Shown: one piece after another, positions 13,701 through 25,006 of the stretch | Layout of the letters: every line of letters starts with the position of its first letter | Position numbering within the stretch: position 1 is the stretch's first letter | Assembly (NCBI GenBank): GCA_021904315.1 | Contig: CM038909.1 | Span: 23,102,212 to 23,166,211, forward strand | Direction of reading: 5' to 3' | DNA: 64,000 bases | Source: Sphagnum magellanicum | Taxonomy: Eukaryota; Streptophyta; Sphagnopsida; Sphagnales; Sphagnaceae | Notes under the pieces: model-generated | The model's database searches: none | Told to the model about the DNA's origin: nothing | The model's input: only the letters and a program-made list of their open reading frames with translations | Program-made: the position numbers and the translations under genes

Positions 13701-16430
13701 AGATGAAATGTTTTGAACTAATGTTAAACAACGGTGTTTAAATAATGTTTTTACACTATTTCACTATGTTGAAAAGCCTTGGTTACGGGCTTTTAAATGT
13801 GCTAAAAGAAAATTTATATTTATTAGATTACTTTCAAATTTTACTAAATGTTAAATTAACATATTAAAAATGGATTCACATAAATACAACATATACTTTC
13901 AACATAAACTTAGTGTATGAGACTTATGAACATCAAAACCAAGACTAGTTACGCCAAAATTGACTCCTATTAGCTTGGTTTTACCCACTTTCTTTCCTTG
14001 AACTAAGACATGTGCGATAGATGGTCCAATTATCTTTGTAGGGTCTAAACATTCTTGTTGGGAACTAGGTTATGCATTAACACAATTCCATAAGAATTTT
14101 TTTGATTGATCAATCTATGATTGTAATAAATTGTATGTGTGAATTGTTGGTGTTTGTAGTCTTGATTTAAAGGTTGGATTAATGCTTGCCTTAATAAAAT
14201 TGGTTATGGGTTGGGCTAACCAACTAAATACACAAGGACCTACATAGTTGTCGAAGTTCAAAGTTCGTAAATACACTAAGTATTTAAATGCACCTATTAC
14301 AATAGTTCAAACCTACGTAAAATAGAAGGTTCTCCATAACTTCTTGCAAAACATGGACCTCAACTCCAATCAACGTGACATGATGAATGATGGTGAAAGC
14401 CCCCCTTTTACTTTAAGGACATTGACAATTTGTGATCAGACCCATTTGTTGTAAAACAACAATCTTGATCCCAATAAACGTTTAACAAAACTTAAAGAAG
14501 CACGTAAAGCACTATACATTATTTTATAACATTATGTCAAAGATCTTGAATAGATTGTCAATATAGACGACATTTTAGATGTTGTATTTAACAAAAACTA
14601 ACATATCAATCTAAAAGCAATATCAACTATGCTTATAATATTTTTAACAACCAATTATTATCCATACTTTTAGTTTTTTTTTTAAAAGGCCATTTGTGAC
14701 AATTTCAAATAGGATATTGCCTTATCACAAATGGAACTTGATTGCATTACATTAAGGAACTCAACTAAAATCTCAACAACTTTGTTATTACCATATAGAG
14801 TTGTCAAGTTGAATGTTTTGAACTCACAATATGAATGTGATTATTTCCCAACATCAACCTATCAATGCCCATGTCTAAACATATGTGGCAAACATGGGGG
14901 AATGTAACTTTTTTTTTATATTTTAATTACATATTGGAAAATGGTGGAACAAGGGGTTTTGCAAATAAATATAATAAAAAGGACGTCAATTATTTTCCAT
15001 TTTTCAATGCTCGATCACAAAAAATGTTCCATTACCATAGGGATGACCATTAGAACCAAGTAGGATCTTACCATAAGGCATCATGATAACCAACCTAAGG
15101 ATATTTTTTTGAGCAACTAATGATCATTTATCAAATGTGAGCGGATCAGGACTAGATCTCCTTTTGTTGCACAAGAGCCATGAGGTGGTTTTTCCACTAC
15201 ATTTGATTTTGTTCAACAACATTGAATTTTTTTCCAAGTATTCAATTTGTATCATTTTTAATGAAAAATATTTTTCATTTGAAACCTCATTAGCAATAAT
15301 AGTAAAACTAAGGGTAATTGTTTCAATATCATTCATGTTCATAAAATAAATGATGATTTAGGCAACAAGACAATATTTGAAATATCAAGAAGCAAATTGT
15401 TTTCAAATCTACCAATTGTTCCTAATGCATGGAAAAAAAAGAATTTTGATTAAAGTTATGAGTTTCTCCATTAACAATTTGGATATTATTTGCCTTCCAT
15501 TAGTGTAAGCAATTTAAAGTCATTGTAAATGTTAGATTGTTAAGATTTTTTGCCTTGATTTCAAACAAATGTTCAAGCCATATTTTGGTCAAGGTTCCAA
15601 GTTAAATGACCTCAAAAATCCTATTTATAACCTCCAAAAACAACGTCCAAAATGATTACTAAGTTACAAGAAGAAATACGCTCAAGACAAAGTTTGTATA
15701 ATTCATTTAGTCTTATTCTCATAATCAAATTACCAACAATACAACTTAGAAAATCTTCAACCCAAAAAAAAACATTTATGTACACGGATTACATGTGGTA
15801 AAAAATGCATGTACAACATGATCAAACATTTTAATACCGCAAATTCTCTATGAGGGGAGGCAATGTAGAAAACTACAAAATTATTTTCTTACAAAATTAA
15901 TATTACAAAAGGGTTTGTATAAATTGTGGCATGGAACCAACCTAAATGTTAGACACATACATCACATCTTCCCATTTTTGGTTGGGATTTTCATATCAAT
16001 ATACATACCTAAAAACTTTTTCAAAAAAAGTTAAATTATAATAGTCTTAAATGCATTTTTTTTGGGTATAATAATAAAGTGATTTAGTTTAGAACATGAC
16101 TAGCAATGGCCCACAAAAATCACACTCCATCACCAAAATAATTGCCTATTTGTGGATGCAACTAAACTATTTTGTGATTTACTTGGAAATGCTTTAAGAA
16201 ACAGATAACCTCACACCCCACGCATCCTTATTTAGTGGGCCCTATTTGGTTCATTTCCAACCCGGTTGATACACAATTCATGCCCCAAACCTCTTCAACA
16301 TTGTGGATGGTACCCCTTGTTTGCCATAGCCAACAAGCACCTCCTTTCAAACATAATTTAATTACATTTCATTCATATAATTTGACCAAGAATTGTAAGA
16401 ATATTTTTAAAGCTATGTTAGATGCTTGGA
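10800..16430. other. Gene-free AT-rich stretch
   Basis: Frames are short and interrupted. A few open frames of 60-80 codons around 12,175-12,600 and 15,124-15,350 lie on both strands at once and carry no family motif. The stretch is probably old transposon DNA beyond recognition by eye. A (CTTT)n tract occurs at about 11,540-11,560. Confidence 0.5.
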
Positions 16431-17600
16431 GGGCCACTCTAATCGATCAAATCATAAGCCATTTGTATGTTGAAGATGTTGATGATGAATTGTTGATGTA
16501 TTCATTTCTTAAGCAAATGTGAAGTGATATAAATGAGTAAAAACTTGTTCCAAAGTGAGGTAGTTCCACAATTTGTAGATTACATAGTGTCAAAAGAAAT
16601 AAAATTGGTGGGCATGACAAAATAATGCAAGATTATTTTTGTGATTATCCAATCTACAATGATTGATTTTTTTGACACCACTTTAGGATGAATAAGTCTT
16701 TTTTCATGACGATTATGAATGCAATTGTTACTTACCATCCATATTTTGGTAGAAGCCCAATGCTACAAACCTAATGAGTTTATTAAACATTCAAAAATGC
16801 ACTATTACATTTCATATGCTTGCATATAGAGTGGCATTTCATGTGATAGATGAATATGTTTAATTGGGTGTTAGCATCGCCATGGAGTCTATGAAATGGT
16901 TTTGATTACTATAGTATAATCTTGTTTCTAATTTATGTACTTAAAGCAACCTACAAAAGTTGATTTCCAAAAGCAAATGGACACTAATGTTTTTAGAAGG
17001 TGCTCTAATATGTTTCCTTCTATCAATTACATGCATTGAAAGTGGAAAAAAATTCTTGTAGGTTGGCAAGGTTAGTACCAAGATAAAGATGACAACAAGA
17101 ACATCATTTTGGAGGTAATCATTCATTAATCATTGTGGATATGACAAGCATATTTTAACATGTTAGGTTCCAACAATGACATCAATGTCCTTGATAAGTG
17201 ACCACTCATTTACAATATGTAACATGCTACTAGAAACAACATTCATTTTGTTTTGAATGGTACCATTTACTTAGATTATTTGTTGGTTGACAACATTTAT
17301 CCTAAGTGGGTTTATTTTGTACAAACTACCCATGACCCACAAGATATAAGTGCCAACATTTTGCCATGATGTAAAAGGTTATTTGCAAGGATATCAAACA
17401 TGTTTTTGGTGTTTTGCAATCGCAATGGGTCATTGTTGCCAACCATCGCATGCAATGGGATTTGAATACCATGACAAACATTATGCACATTTGTGTCATC
17501 TTGCATAATATGTTAATTGAAGATGAGTTAGGGAAAAATTTATAACCATTGGTAACCCATTTGTAGTTATGGATGTGAAGCAGAGCTAACATTTGAGGCT
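16430..17600 (+). pseudogene. PIF/Harbinger transposase fossil
   Basis: Translation of the plus strand, moving between frames, gives the order of motifs of plant PIF/Harbinger transposases (ALP1/HARBI1-like DDE nucleases). Near 16,685 there is RMNKSLF. Near 16,794 comes QKCTITFHMLAYR, then a stop inside the segment equivalent to the family's DEYxRLGEST. Near 17,040 there is WKKILVGWQG followed by YQDKDDNKNIILE, then GSNNDINVLDK near 17,170 and VDNIYPKWVYFVQT near 17,290. VFGVLQSQWVIVANHR near 17,406 and MHICVILHNMLIEDE near 17,480 close the domain. At least five in-frame stops and one or more frameshifts interrupt it, so it cannot be active. It faces a Myb/SANT companion fossil on the opposite strand 1.1 kb downstream. 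The family assignment is firm; exact ends are not. Confidence 0.9.
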
Positions 17601-17639
17601 TTACTTCAAGGTACTAAAAAGATCAAGAACTTGAATTTT

Positions 17640-18740
17640 CATTTCAAGTTTTATAATGATTTGATTGAACACCTTTGGGTTGAAAAAGGAAAATATCCTT
17701 TCTATTGAAAAAATATGTTTGCAATGGAATGTAACAATCCATGTGTTTTGATAACCATTCTATTATTAAAACCATGTTATTTCAATTCACACATCCTAAT
17801 GTTATAATTATTAACAAATAATGTGTATAATTCACATAAACATAAATTTTCTTATACCAAAATGGCCACTTTTACAAATTTGACTTGAAATAATATTAAA
17901 GAAAATAGGTATGCCCCCCATAACAACAATTTTAAAACATTTGCATGATTTTTTAAACTTTAAACTACAAAAACTACAAAATGATTTTATAGCAACATGA
18001 TCAATGCCTCTATAATCCACACATGTATAAATATCTTTACACCAAAAAAATTTATTTATGCAAATTTGACCTACAATGTAACAAGACAAATAGAACTTTA
18101 CACCCCATAAGAACATCTGAAAAAACTTCCAAACCCTAAATTGTGAAAAAAATCAACAATTTGCAAAAAAAAAAAAAACAAAAAAAAACAAAACAAAAAT
18201 TATTATACCAAATTTAACATTTTTTACAAATTCAACCTTCAACATTAGGAGGCAAAAATAAGTTTCCCTAAAAAACAATTCCTAACAACATTTGCAAAAT
18301 AAAAATGAAATCATGCACATTGAATCAAATTTTGCAAATTTAATATAAATTACAATAATTATCATTCAAAATGAACCCACCTTCAAAACCATCTCCTAAC
18401 CAAGTGATTTCATAGTCATTTTTAGGAGGGCTATTTTCATTGTCATCTTCAATTATGTGATACACAAGAATATGATCTAGAACAATTGAATTTGGAAATT
18501 TTTTTGAAGGATTTTAGATTGTGCCTTTGGTGGTTCAAGGCTAGAATGGGAAGACCAACAATGTGAATTGTGGTAGTAGGAATCACCACATTGTTTACAA
18601 CAACATGCTTTCGAGTTTTTGTGGGATCTTCATGCCTATGAAGCATGAAGTATTTCTAAACATCATCCCCAATATTTGTGTCTAATGGCATGATGAATAC
18701 TTACAATGCACATTGATCAAACATCAACTTTGCATTTTTT
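17640..18740. other. Spacer between the two Harbinger fossils
   Basis: An AT-rich stretch that includes an A-rich tract near 18,165-18,200. Minus-strand open frames at 17,832-18,116 and 18,449-18,646 show no motif that I recognise; the latter could be a remnant of the C-terminus of the Myb/SANT protein. Confidence 0.4.
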
Positions 18741-18749
18741 CAACTAACT

Positions 18750-19430
18750 TTCATTATGTCCACAATCACTTGTATTTGAATTCAAGTATAACACTTTTTA
18801 CTATGGGAAATTTTCAATTGATCTTTAACAACCTTAAATCCAATTCGCCTTGTGTGAACTTGAGGTGGTGGAATCTCTACAAACCCATCATCCATGTTCA
18901 AAAGATCAATTATGCCCTTTGAATGTTTGCGCGTAACAAATCCAACCTTATATTTATGAGACCAATTGATTAACTTCCATTGTTTTTCGCTACTTGTTTT
19001 TCACTATTAATGATGCATCACTAATTGTCTTTCATGCATCTTATGGAACATCTACGCATTTGGGGACATCACAAAGCCACAACCAATAATGAAAAAATGA
19101 ATTAAGGTGTTTTCTAGTTCTTCATGTGATACAATTCTATTGCACACTATAAATTGTCATCCAACTTCAATCCAAATTTTCTCACATTCAAAAGTTGTTG
19201 ATAAACATTCACAAATTTGGCAATGTCATGTTTAATGCATCCCCATTTCATCTCAAGATAATGTGATGGTCTTTGATTACACCCAATTAAAGATGAACAT
19301 TGTAACCAACAACTACTCTCTCCCAAAATGTTGCCACATTTTGACCGTTCCTAATGCGAAGGTCTTGGGAAACGGCCGAATAGTTGTGGTAATTGATGCT
19401 CTTCGTTGCCAACAATTTTTTTGCTTTTTG
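18750..19430 (-). pseudogene. Harbinger Myb/SANT accessory protein fossil
   Basis: The minus strand encodes a decayed trihelix/Myb-SANT domain of the kind found in the second gene of plant PIF/Harbinger elements (often annotated as glutathione S-transferase T3-like). From about 19,400 downward it reads NVATFWERVVVGYNV, EMKWGCIKHDIAKFVNVYQQ, IELYHMKN and HYWLWLCDVPKCVDV. Near 18,810 comes RRIGFKVVKDQLKIS. These match the family order: FWxRI..YN, RWxxIQxDVxKFxGxY, A..LY, F.HCWLLLKDVPRW. Stops and frameshifts occur throughout. It lies tail-to-tail with the transposase fossil at 16.4-17.6 kb, and the two together define one dead autonomous element. Confidence 0.8.
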
Positions 19431-19999
19431 TGCCCCACAATATGCCTAACATTGACTATAATGTAATTGTAGTAACAACAGGGGAGGAGATAATTGAGTT
19501 GTAAAATCAATTGATGAGCATATTGAAGCTATAGCAAGAACATATTCCCAATCCATCAAGGGACCATTGGGGGAGAAAATTGGATAGTGGTGTGTGGAAA
19601 TCTTCACTCACTAAACAAATTGTAGATAAAAAGGGCATGGAGGGAATTTTGAGTGTGCGCACATGTTTATAAAGGTAGGAACTATTGTTAGGGATGCGGT
19701 TTCAACAATTACATACTTGCATGTTTCATTTTAAAGTTGGTGCCCCAAGTTTTCACATTGCTAATCATTTTCTTATAAATTATGCAATACAAAACAAAAC
19801 AAAAAATTCATTATTTGTGATGTAATTATTGACAATAATCACATTGCATATTGTTTCAAGTTCTAGGCATGATGCAAGAATTTTAGAAATGTGAAAATTA
19901 ACAAAACGTTCAAAAAACAATTTGTTTAACAATAAATTGATAAGTAAACAAATGGATGGTATAATAAACACTTGACCCCACACAATTACTAATGTTGCT

Positions 20000-21360
20000 A
20001 TAAATAGTGTGGATACCATTAATAGTTTTGTAGGCCCCCATTTTATCAATTAACATGTGATAATCATACCAACAACAACAAATCAAATTGGAAGTATTAT
20101 AATAATAAATGTCGATTCATTTGAAAATGAAATACAATGTTGAAAATTAAATAATCTTACACGACGTTGAACAACAATATTAATTAACATTCAAAACAAT
20201 ACAATGCCATATAAATCACAAAGTTTTGATGAGGTTGAAAGATTACAATGCTTGTCTTGTTAGTCTAAACAAAATAACCAACTACACTTGTTGAAACATT
20301 GTTTACTCCCAAAAGAAAATGGCATGCAACATTAAATGAGGAATTGGTTATTTGATGAACAAGATGTGAATTCTAAAGTTTAATCCAAAATGAAAAATAA
20401 AAGCTATTCGATGCAAGAAATGTTTTTTAAAAAAAAATGATGACAAGAGCCATCTTGTTGAATATTCTATTTTTTATTTTGAAATGATTATTTTATGTGT
20501 CATTTTGCATTAGTGATCAAATTGAAGTTTGAAATCCGTTGATTAAATGTCAAGATAATTTTGTCAATGGTGTTTTAAAAAAATATATATCCATTTACTA
20601 GATCCAGGATTATGCTTAACTCAAAAAATAATAAAAATGTAAAACTTAGACAAAAACATCATACAAACTTAAATAATTTCCTAAACATGTTATGAGATAA
20701 GATGAATTTTTATTTAATCAATTAAAGGTTTTTAAATTAACATACATCAAAATGTTGACATAATACATGAAGGAGTCTCATTCATGTTCATTTATTTTGT
20801 AACAATAAATAATTAATCTTACATTGTTGGAAAACACCCTTCCCCCCAAAATAAAAAAACATTCATGTCAAAATTTCACAAGACAAATGTTAATCCTATC
20901 TCATATCATCTTGCAACATTACAATTTACAAGGGACCACAAGAACCAAATGATAGATCTTTGATTAGAAAATATATGAAATATGTAAATTTTGGACATTT
21001 GCTATTGTAGTACCTTGATTGGTTCAGCAACAAGTTGCCTAATTATTATTATTATTTTGTCAATTATATTAATACTAAAAATAATATTAATTAAAAATTC
21101 ATCCTTATACTATATAATGAAACTATAGGCTTGAGAACTTCATTCACATTTTGCCATGGCATGCACATATTTTTCAAAACATTTGGCAATTGCAAAAAAT
21201 TAATTAATTAGTGCCCAACCAACCGTAATACTATGGTAGCTTTCACTACAATTCAACTAGGTATTAAGCTAAAAAATGAAATAAAACCAAAAAAAAAGTA
21301 GAAAAAAATGACACATGTTCATAAAAAATATTGTTATAATGTTTTCCCAACTTGTGTATT
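20000..21360. other. Gene-free AT-rich stretch
   Basis: Low-complexity AT-rich sequence between the Harbinger fossil and the SINE. No terminal inverted repeat matching the Harbinger fossil could be assigned here, although the element's right end should fall between 19.4 and about 21 kb. Confidence 0.4.
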
Positions 21361-21362
21361 GT

Positions 21363-21375
21363 AGACTTGACATTG
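21363..21375. repeat. SINE target-site duplication, left copy
   Basis: AGACTTGACATTG, repeated exactly at 21,543-21,555 after the A-rich tail of the SINE. Confidence 0.85.
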
Positions 21376-21542
21376 TAGAGGAGCAATGAACTACCCTAGT
21401 GGTTAAAGGTTCAATTGCAAAATTAATGGTTGGGAGTTCAATTCCCAACTAGACCCCCTTTTCCTCATGATCTTTGAGGATAGTGAATTACTATAGTGGT
21501 TAGGATAAGTCTATTGCCAAAGTTACCAAAACAAAGAAAAAA
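21376..21542 (+). mobile_element. tRNA-derived SINE
   Basis: The 167-bp insertion carries a pol III A-box-like segment (ACTACCCTAGTGGTTAAAGG, about 21,389) and a B-box-like segment (GGGAGTTCAATTCCC, about 21,427), at the spacing seen in tRNA-derived plant SINEs. It ends in an A-rich tail just before 21,543. A perfect 13-bp direct duplication, AGACTTGACATTG, flanks it at 21,363-21,375 and 21,543-21,555, as expected for LINE-assisted insertion. It encodes nothing. Confidence 0.85.
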
Positions 21543-22878
21543 AGACTTGACATTGCCTATGTAGTCCACATTACCATTTAATTCGTGTTTTTTCTCAATG
21601 TTGATTGTTGGGCATCTTCATTCAAAAGGATTCTACAATAGTTGCAAGGTGAGAAAATTTTAGAATTAAATTCATTAGGCAACATTCAAAAATTAACAAT
21701 GTGCAAAACCTAAGTTGTATGAGTTGGCACAATTTAAATTTTATTGGTGATGTGAAAACTTGTAAGTCAATCACATGATATGTCATTATGTTGGGGGAAT
21801 TTATTGGCAAAATAAACAAGAACTTACAATATTTCTATAAAGTTTTGAAGTAGAATCATACACACTTACAATGCAAGTTGTGAAAGAGGCAATTTGACCA
21901 TAACTGCTAATGAACAAAAAAGTCTAAAACCAAAATCTCTTATTACAATATCCTCCTATAACCAAAACATACATTTACAAAATTGTTTAAATTTCATTTA
22001 AAAACTAAATAAATTGAATTGCATCATCATTTTGTTCAAGCAAAATTGGAAGGTGGGTTGATGTATGCTTCACGTTTTGTAGTGGTAAAACTATGCATGT
22101 TGACATATTCATTACTTGGCTTTTGAAGGTAAATCATTTTAAGTACTAGAATGTTTTCTTTGTTGGAGAGAAACGAAGCTTGTGTTAAGGAATGTCATGA
22201 AAATGACACAAATAATGGATGATGGATGAGAACCATAAATATGATGAAAAGACATCTAAGTTGATTGAAAGTTTTTTAATTATGACAAATGTGGGGTTCA
22301 AGGGGGAATGTTGTAATGATATTCATTAATCCAATTCAAATTTAAGAAATAATTGACATGTTCACATCTATTTGATTATGGTTATACTTTTTGATCAAAT
22401 ACTTTTGTAAACCCTTTTGTGGATTATGTTTATGGGTTAGGTCAATGCAATGGTTTTTTTTGGGAAAAAAAATGTTATTGTTTTTTGGGGGTTTTGAATA
22501 ACTATATATAGAAAAGAAGAGAAGATGTCCATATTTGCATACTATGCTTCAATAAGTAGCCAAAAATATATAAGAAGGATGTTTAAATTATATTTTCATA
22601 CCCATTTGTATCCAAACTTGGTTACATTTTTTAATGGGTGATTGTTGTTTTATCAACATCACAAATTGAAAAAATAAAATAAAATGTAACGCTATTTAAA
22701 ATCCTTAATAGACCTAATTTTAATTCTTGGTTTTACATCAATTTATTTTTTAATTGTTACTATGTGTGTATTTTCCTTTTAAAACATTAATTTTCGTTCT
22801 ACTTTCAAAATATTATTTGCCCTTTTAAAAAAATTCATTACATTTGTATTCATATATATATATATATTTGATGTTTTA

Positions 22879-23698
22879 TGACGCGCTCCCAAGTCCCAAG
22901 TTAGCCCCAAGTTGGAATTAAGTCATTCAAATTGCGGAATTTTTGGACTCGAGGCATGCTCTCAGCTTCCAGCATTAAAGGAGGTGAGAGGGGCATGCTG
23001 AAAGCTCCAGGATAGACTAGGAAGAGGGACAAGCTTATTCAATTACACATTCCTGCATCCAAATCTAACCAAAAGTTGGTTAAAACTCATTTTGCACCCT
23101 TTTGGTGTTGGGACAAGCCACGGGCTACCTTGGACTCATTTGACTCACCACGACCTGAACTCAGGGGAAGCCACCACCTTCCCCCATATAGTATTCTCTG
23201 CAGCTCTCCGCTGCACCTACATCCAAATGGCTCTTTTTCCCAGGACTCCCAAAGTGGAGTCTCAAAATTGTCCCAGTTTGGATTCCCAGGACTTTGGATG
23301 TTCATAACTCCTCGCCTTAAACTCGGATCGGAACAAGATCTAAACCAAAGTTGTAACTCTCCTCGAGAGCTTTCTAATAGTGTGCCACACTCCACCTGCA
23401 CGCATCGGAATCGGGTCGATTCCTGACTTTTAGTGGTTGGGAGTCAAATTGCCAATTTGACTTCCGACCTTTCTTTTGGCCATAACTTGTGTTGTAAATG
23501 TCCAAATGGCTCATGCAAGGCCATTTTGGACATCTACACTTCAAGACCTTTCCAACGGTATAACGAACACCTCAATGCGAGGTGTTTTGACCCTTGCAAT
23601 TGTGCTCTGAATTTTTGGAAGTCCCTAAGGACTCCCAAGTCCCATTTTCGGGAGTGTGAGTGGCGACCTCACAACTCCCTCAAAGTGGGGTTGCGACA
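22879..23698 (-). mobile_element. Solo LTR, minus orientation (older copy)
   Basis: An 820-bp long terminal repeat. Read on the minus strand it begins TGTCGCAACCCCAC and ends in GCGTCA, so it has the canonical TG...CA ends. The flanking 5 bp are TTTTA at 22,874-22,878 and TTTTA at 23,699-23,703, a perfect target duplication. No internal retrotransposon region adjoins it, so it is a solo LTR left by recombination between two LTRs. It shares its full length, inverted, with 24,182-25,001. Many CpG sites of that copy appear here as TpG or CpA. Open frames inside it are fortuitous. Confidence 0.92.
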
Positions 23699-23703
23699 TT
23701 TTA

Positions 23704-24176
23704 TATGTTTTTATGTGTTTTCTTTTACCTTTAAAATGTTTTTCCCCAATAATATACTTTAAGTAGTTCATTTATTAGATTTTGAATGCATATCAGTACT
23801 CTACAATTTCATTTTCATATTTTGTTTTACATGTTAAAGCTTATTATTTACATGTTCCATTAAAACTAGGTAATTGATGAGAGAGTTCGTGTTACTAAAC
23901 ATTATGGCTTATACATGATTATATAATTTATGGGTTATGATACATTAAAAAATGTGAATTATGAGGTTTAACCAACCATTGACCAGGAAGGAATATGCAA
24001 AAAGAATATGGGAGGTCCAAAATGTTATCATGCAATTTGATACATTGATTAATTAATTATATCTTGTGCAATGCCACATTAAATGCCTTTTACAATTGAT
24101 TAAGTTATTAAATATTAAATCCCATCCATTCATGTTTTCTTTTCTTTTTATCTTCCAACCGAATAACATTCTTACA
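23704..24176. other. Spacer between the inverted LTRs
   Basis: AT-rich sequence with no reading frame or motif. It is ordinary flanking DNA of the two insertions and does not resemble a retrotransposon interior (no primer-binding site or polypurine tract seen). Confidence 0.6.
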
Positions 24177-24181
24177 CATAT

Positions 24182-25001
24182 TGTCGCAACCCCACTTTGG
24201 CCAAGTGTGGGGGTGAAGCCCAACACTTGGAAGAGTTGGAGGTTGGGAGTCTTCCGGGACTCCCGAATGTTTAGAGCTCGACAGCAAGGGGCAAAACACC
24301 TCGCATTGGGGTGTTCTTGGTGTCATTGGAAAGGTCTTGAAACGTAGATATCGAAAATGCCCTCGCATTGGCAATTCGGACGTCTGCAGCCCAAGTTATG
24401 GGCAAAAGAAGGGCCGGGAGTCAAACTGGCAGTTTGACTCCCGACCACTGAAAGTCGGGAATCGACCTCTTCCCGACGTCCGATTTGAGTGTGCGACATG
24501 GCGTTGGAAAGATCTCGACGAGGGCTACAACTTCGGTTTAGACCTCGTTGCGATCCAACTCTACAGTCGGGAGTTATGGCGGTTCAAAGTTCCGGGAGTC
24601 CCGCCGGGACAATTTCGGGACTCCATTTCGGGAGTCCCGGGAATTTGTGCCATTCGGATGTAGCCTCCGCGACCAGCCGCAGAGAATACTATATGGGGGA
24701 AGGTGGTGGCTTCCCCCGAGTCCAGGCTGTGGTGAGTCTTGTGTGTCCAAGTGCCCGTGGCAAGTCCCAACACCAAAGGGTGTCCCGAATGCTAAACTAA
24801 CCCGATTTGGTTGGTTTTTGGATGCAGATTCACATGAACTAAGCTAGTCCCTCTTCCTAGTCTAATCCCGGGGCTCCCAACTCGACCCTCTACCCCTTTC
24901 TAGAGTTGGAAGCCGGGAGCGTGCTACCAAGTTCAACTTTCCGCAACTTGACTTTGTGAAACCCTCAAGTGGGTTTCACCCCGTGACTTGGGAACGTGTC
25001 A
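24182..25001 (+). mobile_element. Solo LTR, plus orientation (younger copy)
   Basis: An 820-bp long terminal repeat starting TGTCGCAACCCCAC and ending GGGAACGTGTCA. The flanking 5 bp are CATAT at 24,177-24,181 and CATAT at 25,002-25,006, again a perfect target duplication. It is CpG-rich compared with all surrounding DNA and with the inverted copy at 22,879-23,698, from which a 483-bp spacer separates it. Its TATA-like CTATATGG near 24,691 could be the old promoter. The two different target duplications show two independent insertions of one family. Gypsy versus Copia cannot be told without internal sequence. Confidence 0.92.
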
Positions 25002-25006
25002 CATAT

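Noticed and set aside
16235-16260. GGGCCCTATTTGGTT as the left end of the Harbinger element
   Set aside because: It resembles Harbinger-type ends, but no reverse-complement partner was found on the right side, so the ends stay unassigned.
22879-25001. Overlapping open frames of 70-116 codons on both strands
   Set aside because: They lie entirely inside the two solo LTRs and arise from their high G+C content; matching frames are broken in the other copy.
22879-25001. One foldback element with 820-bp arms
   Set aside because: Each arm has its own 5-bp target duplication and TG...CA ends, so two independent solo LTRs explain the data better.
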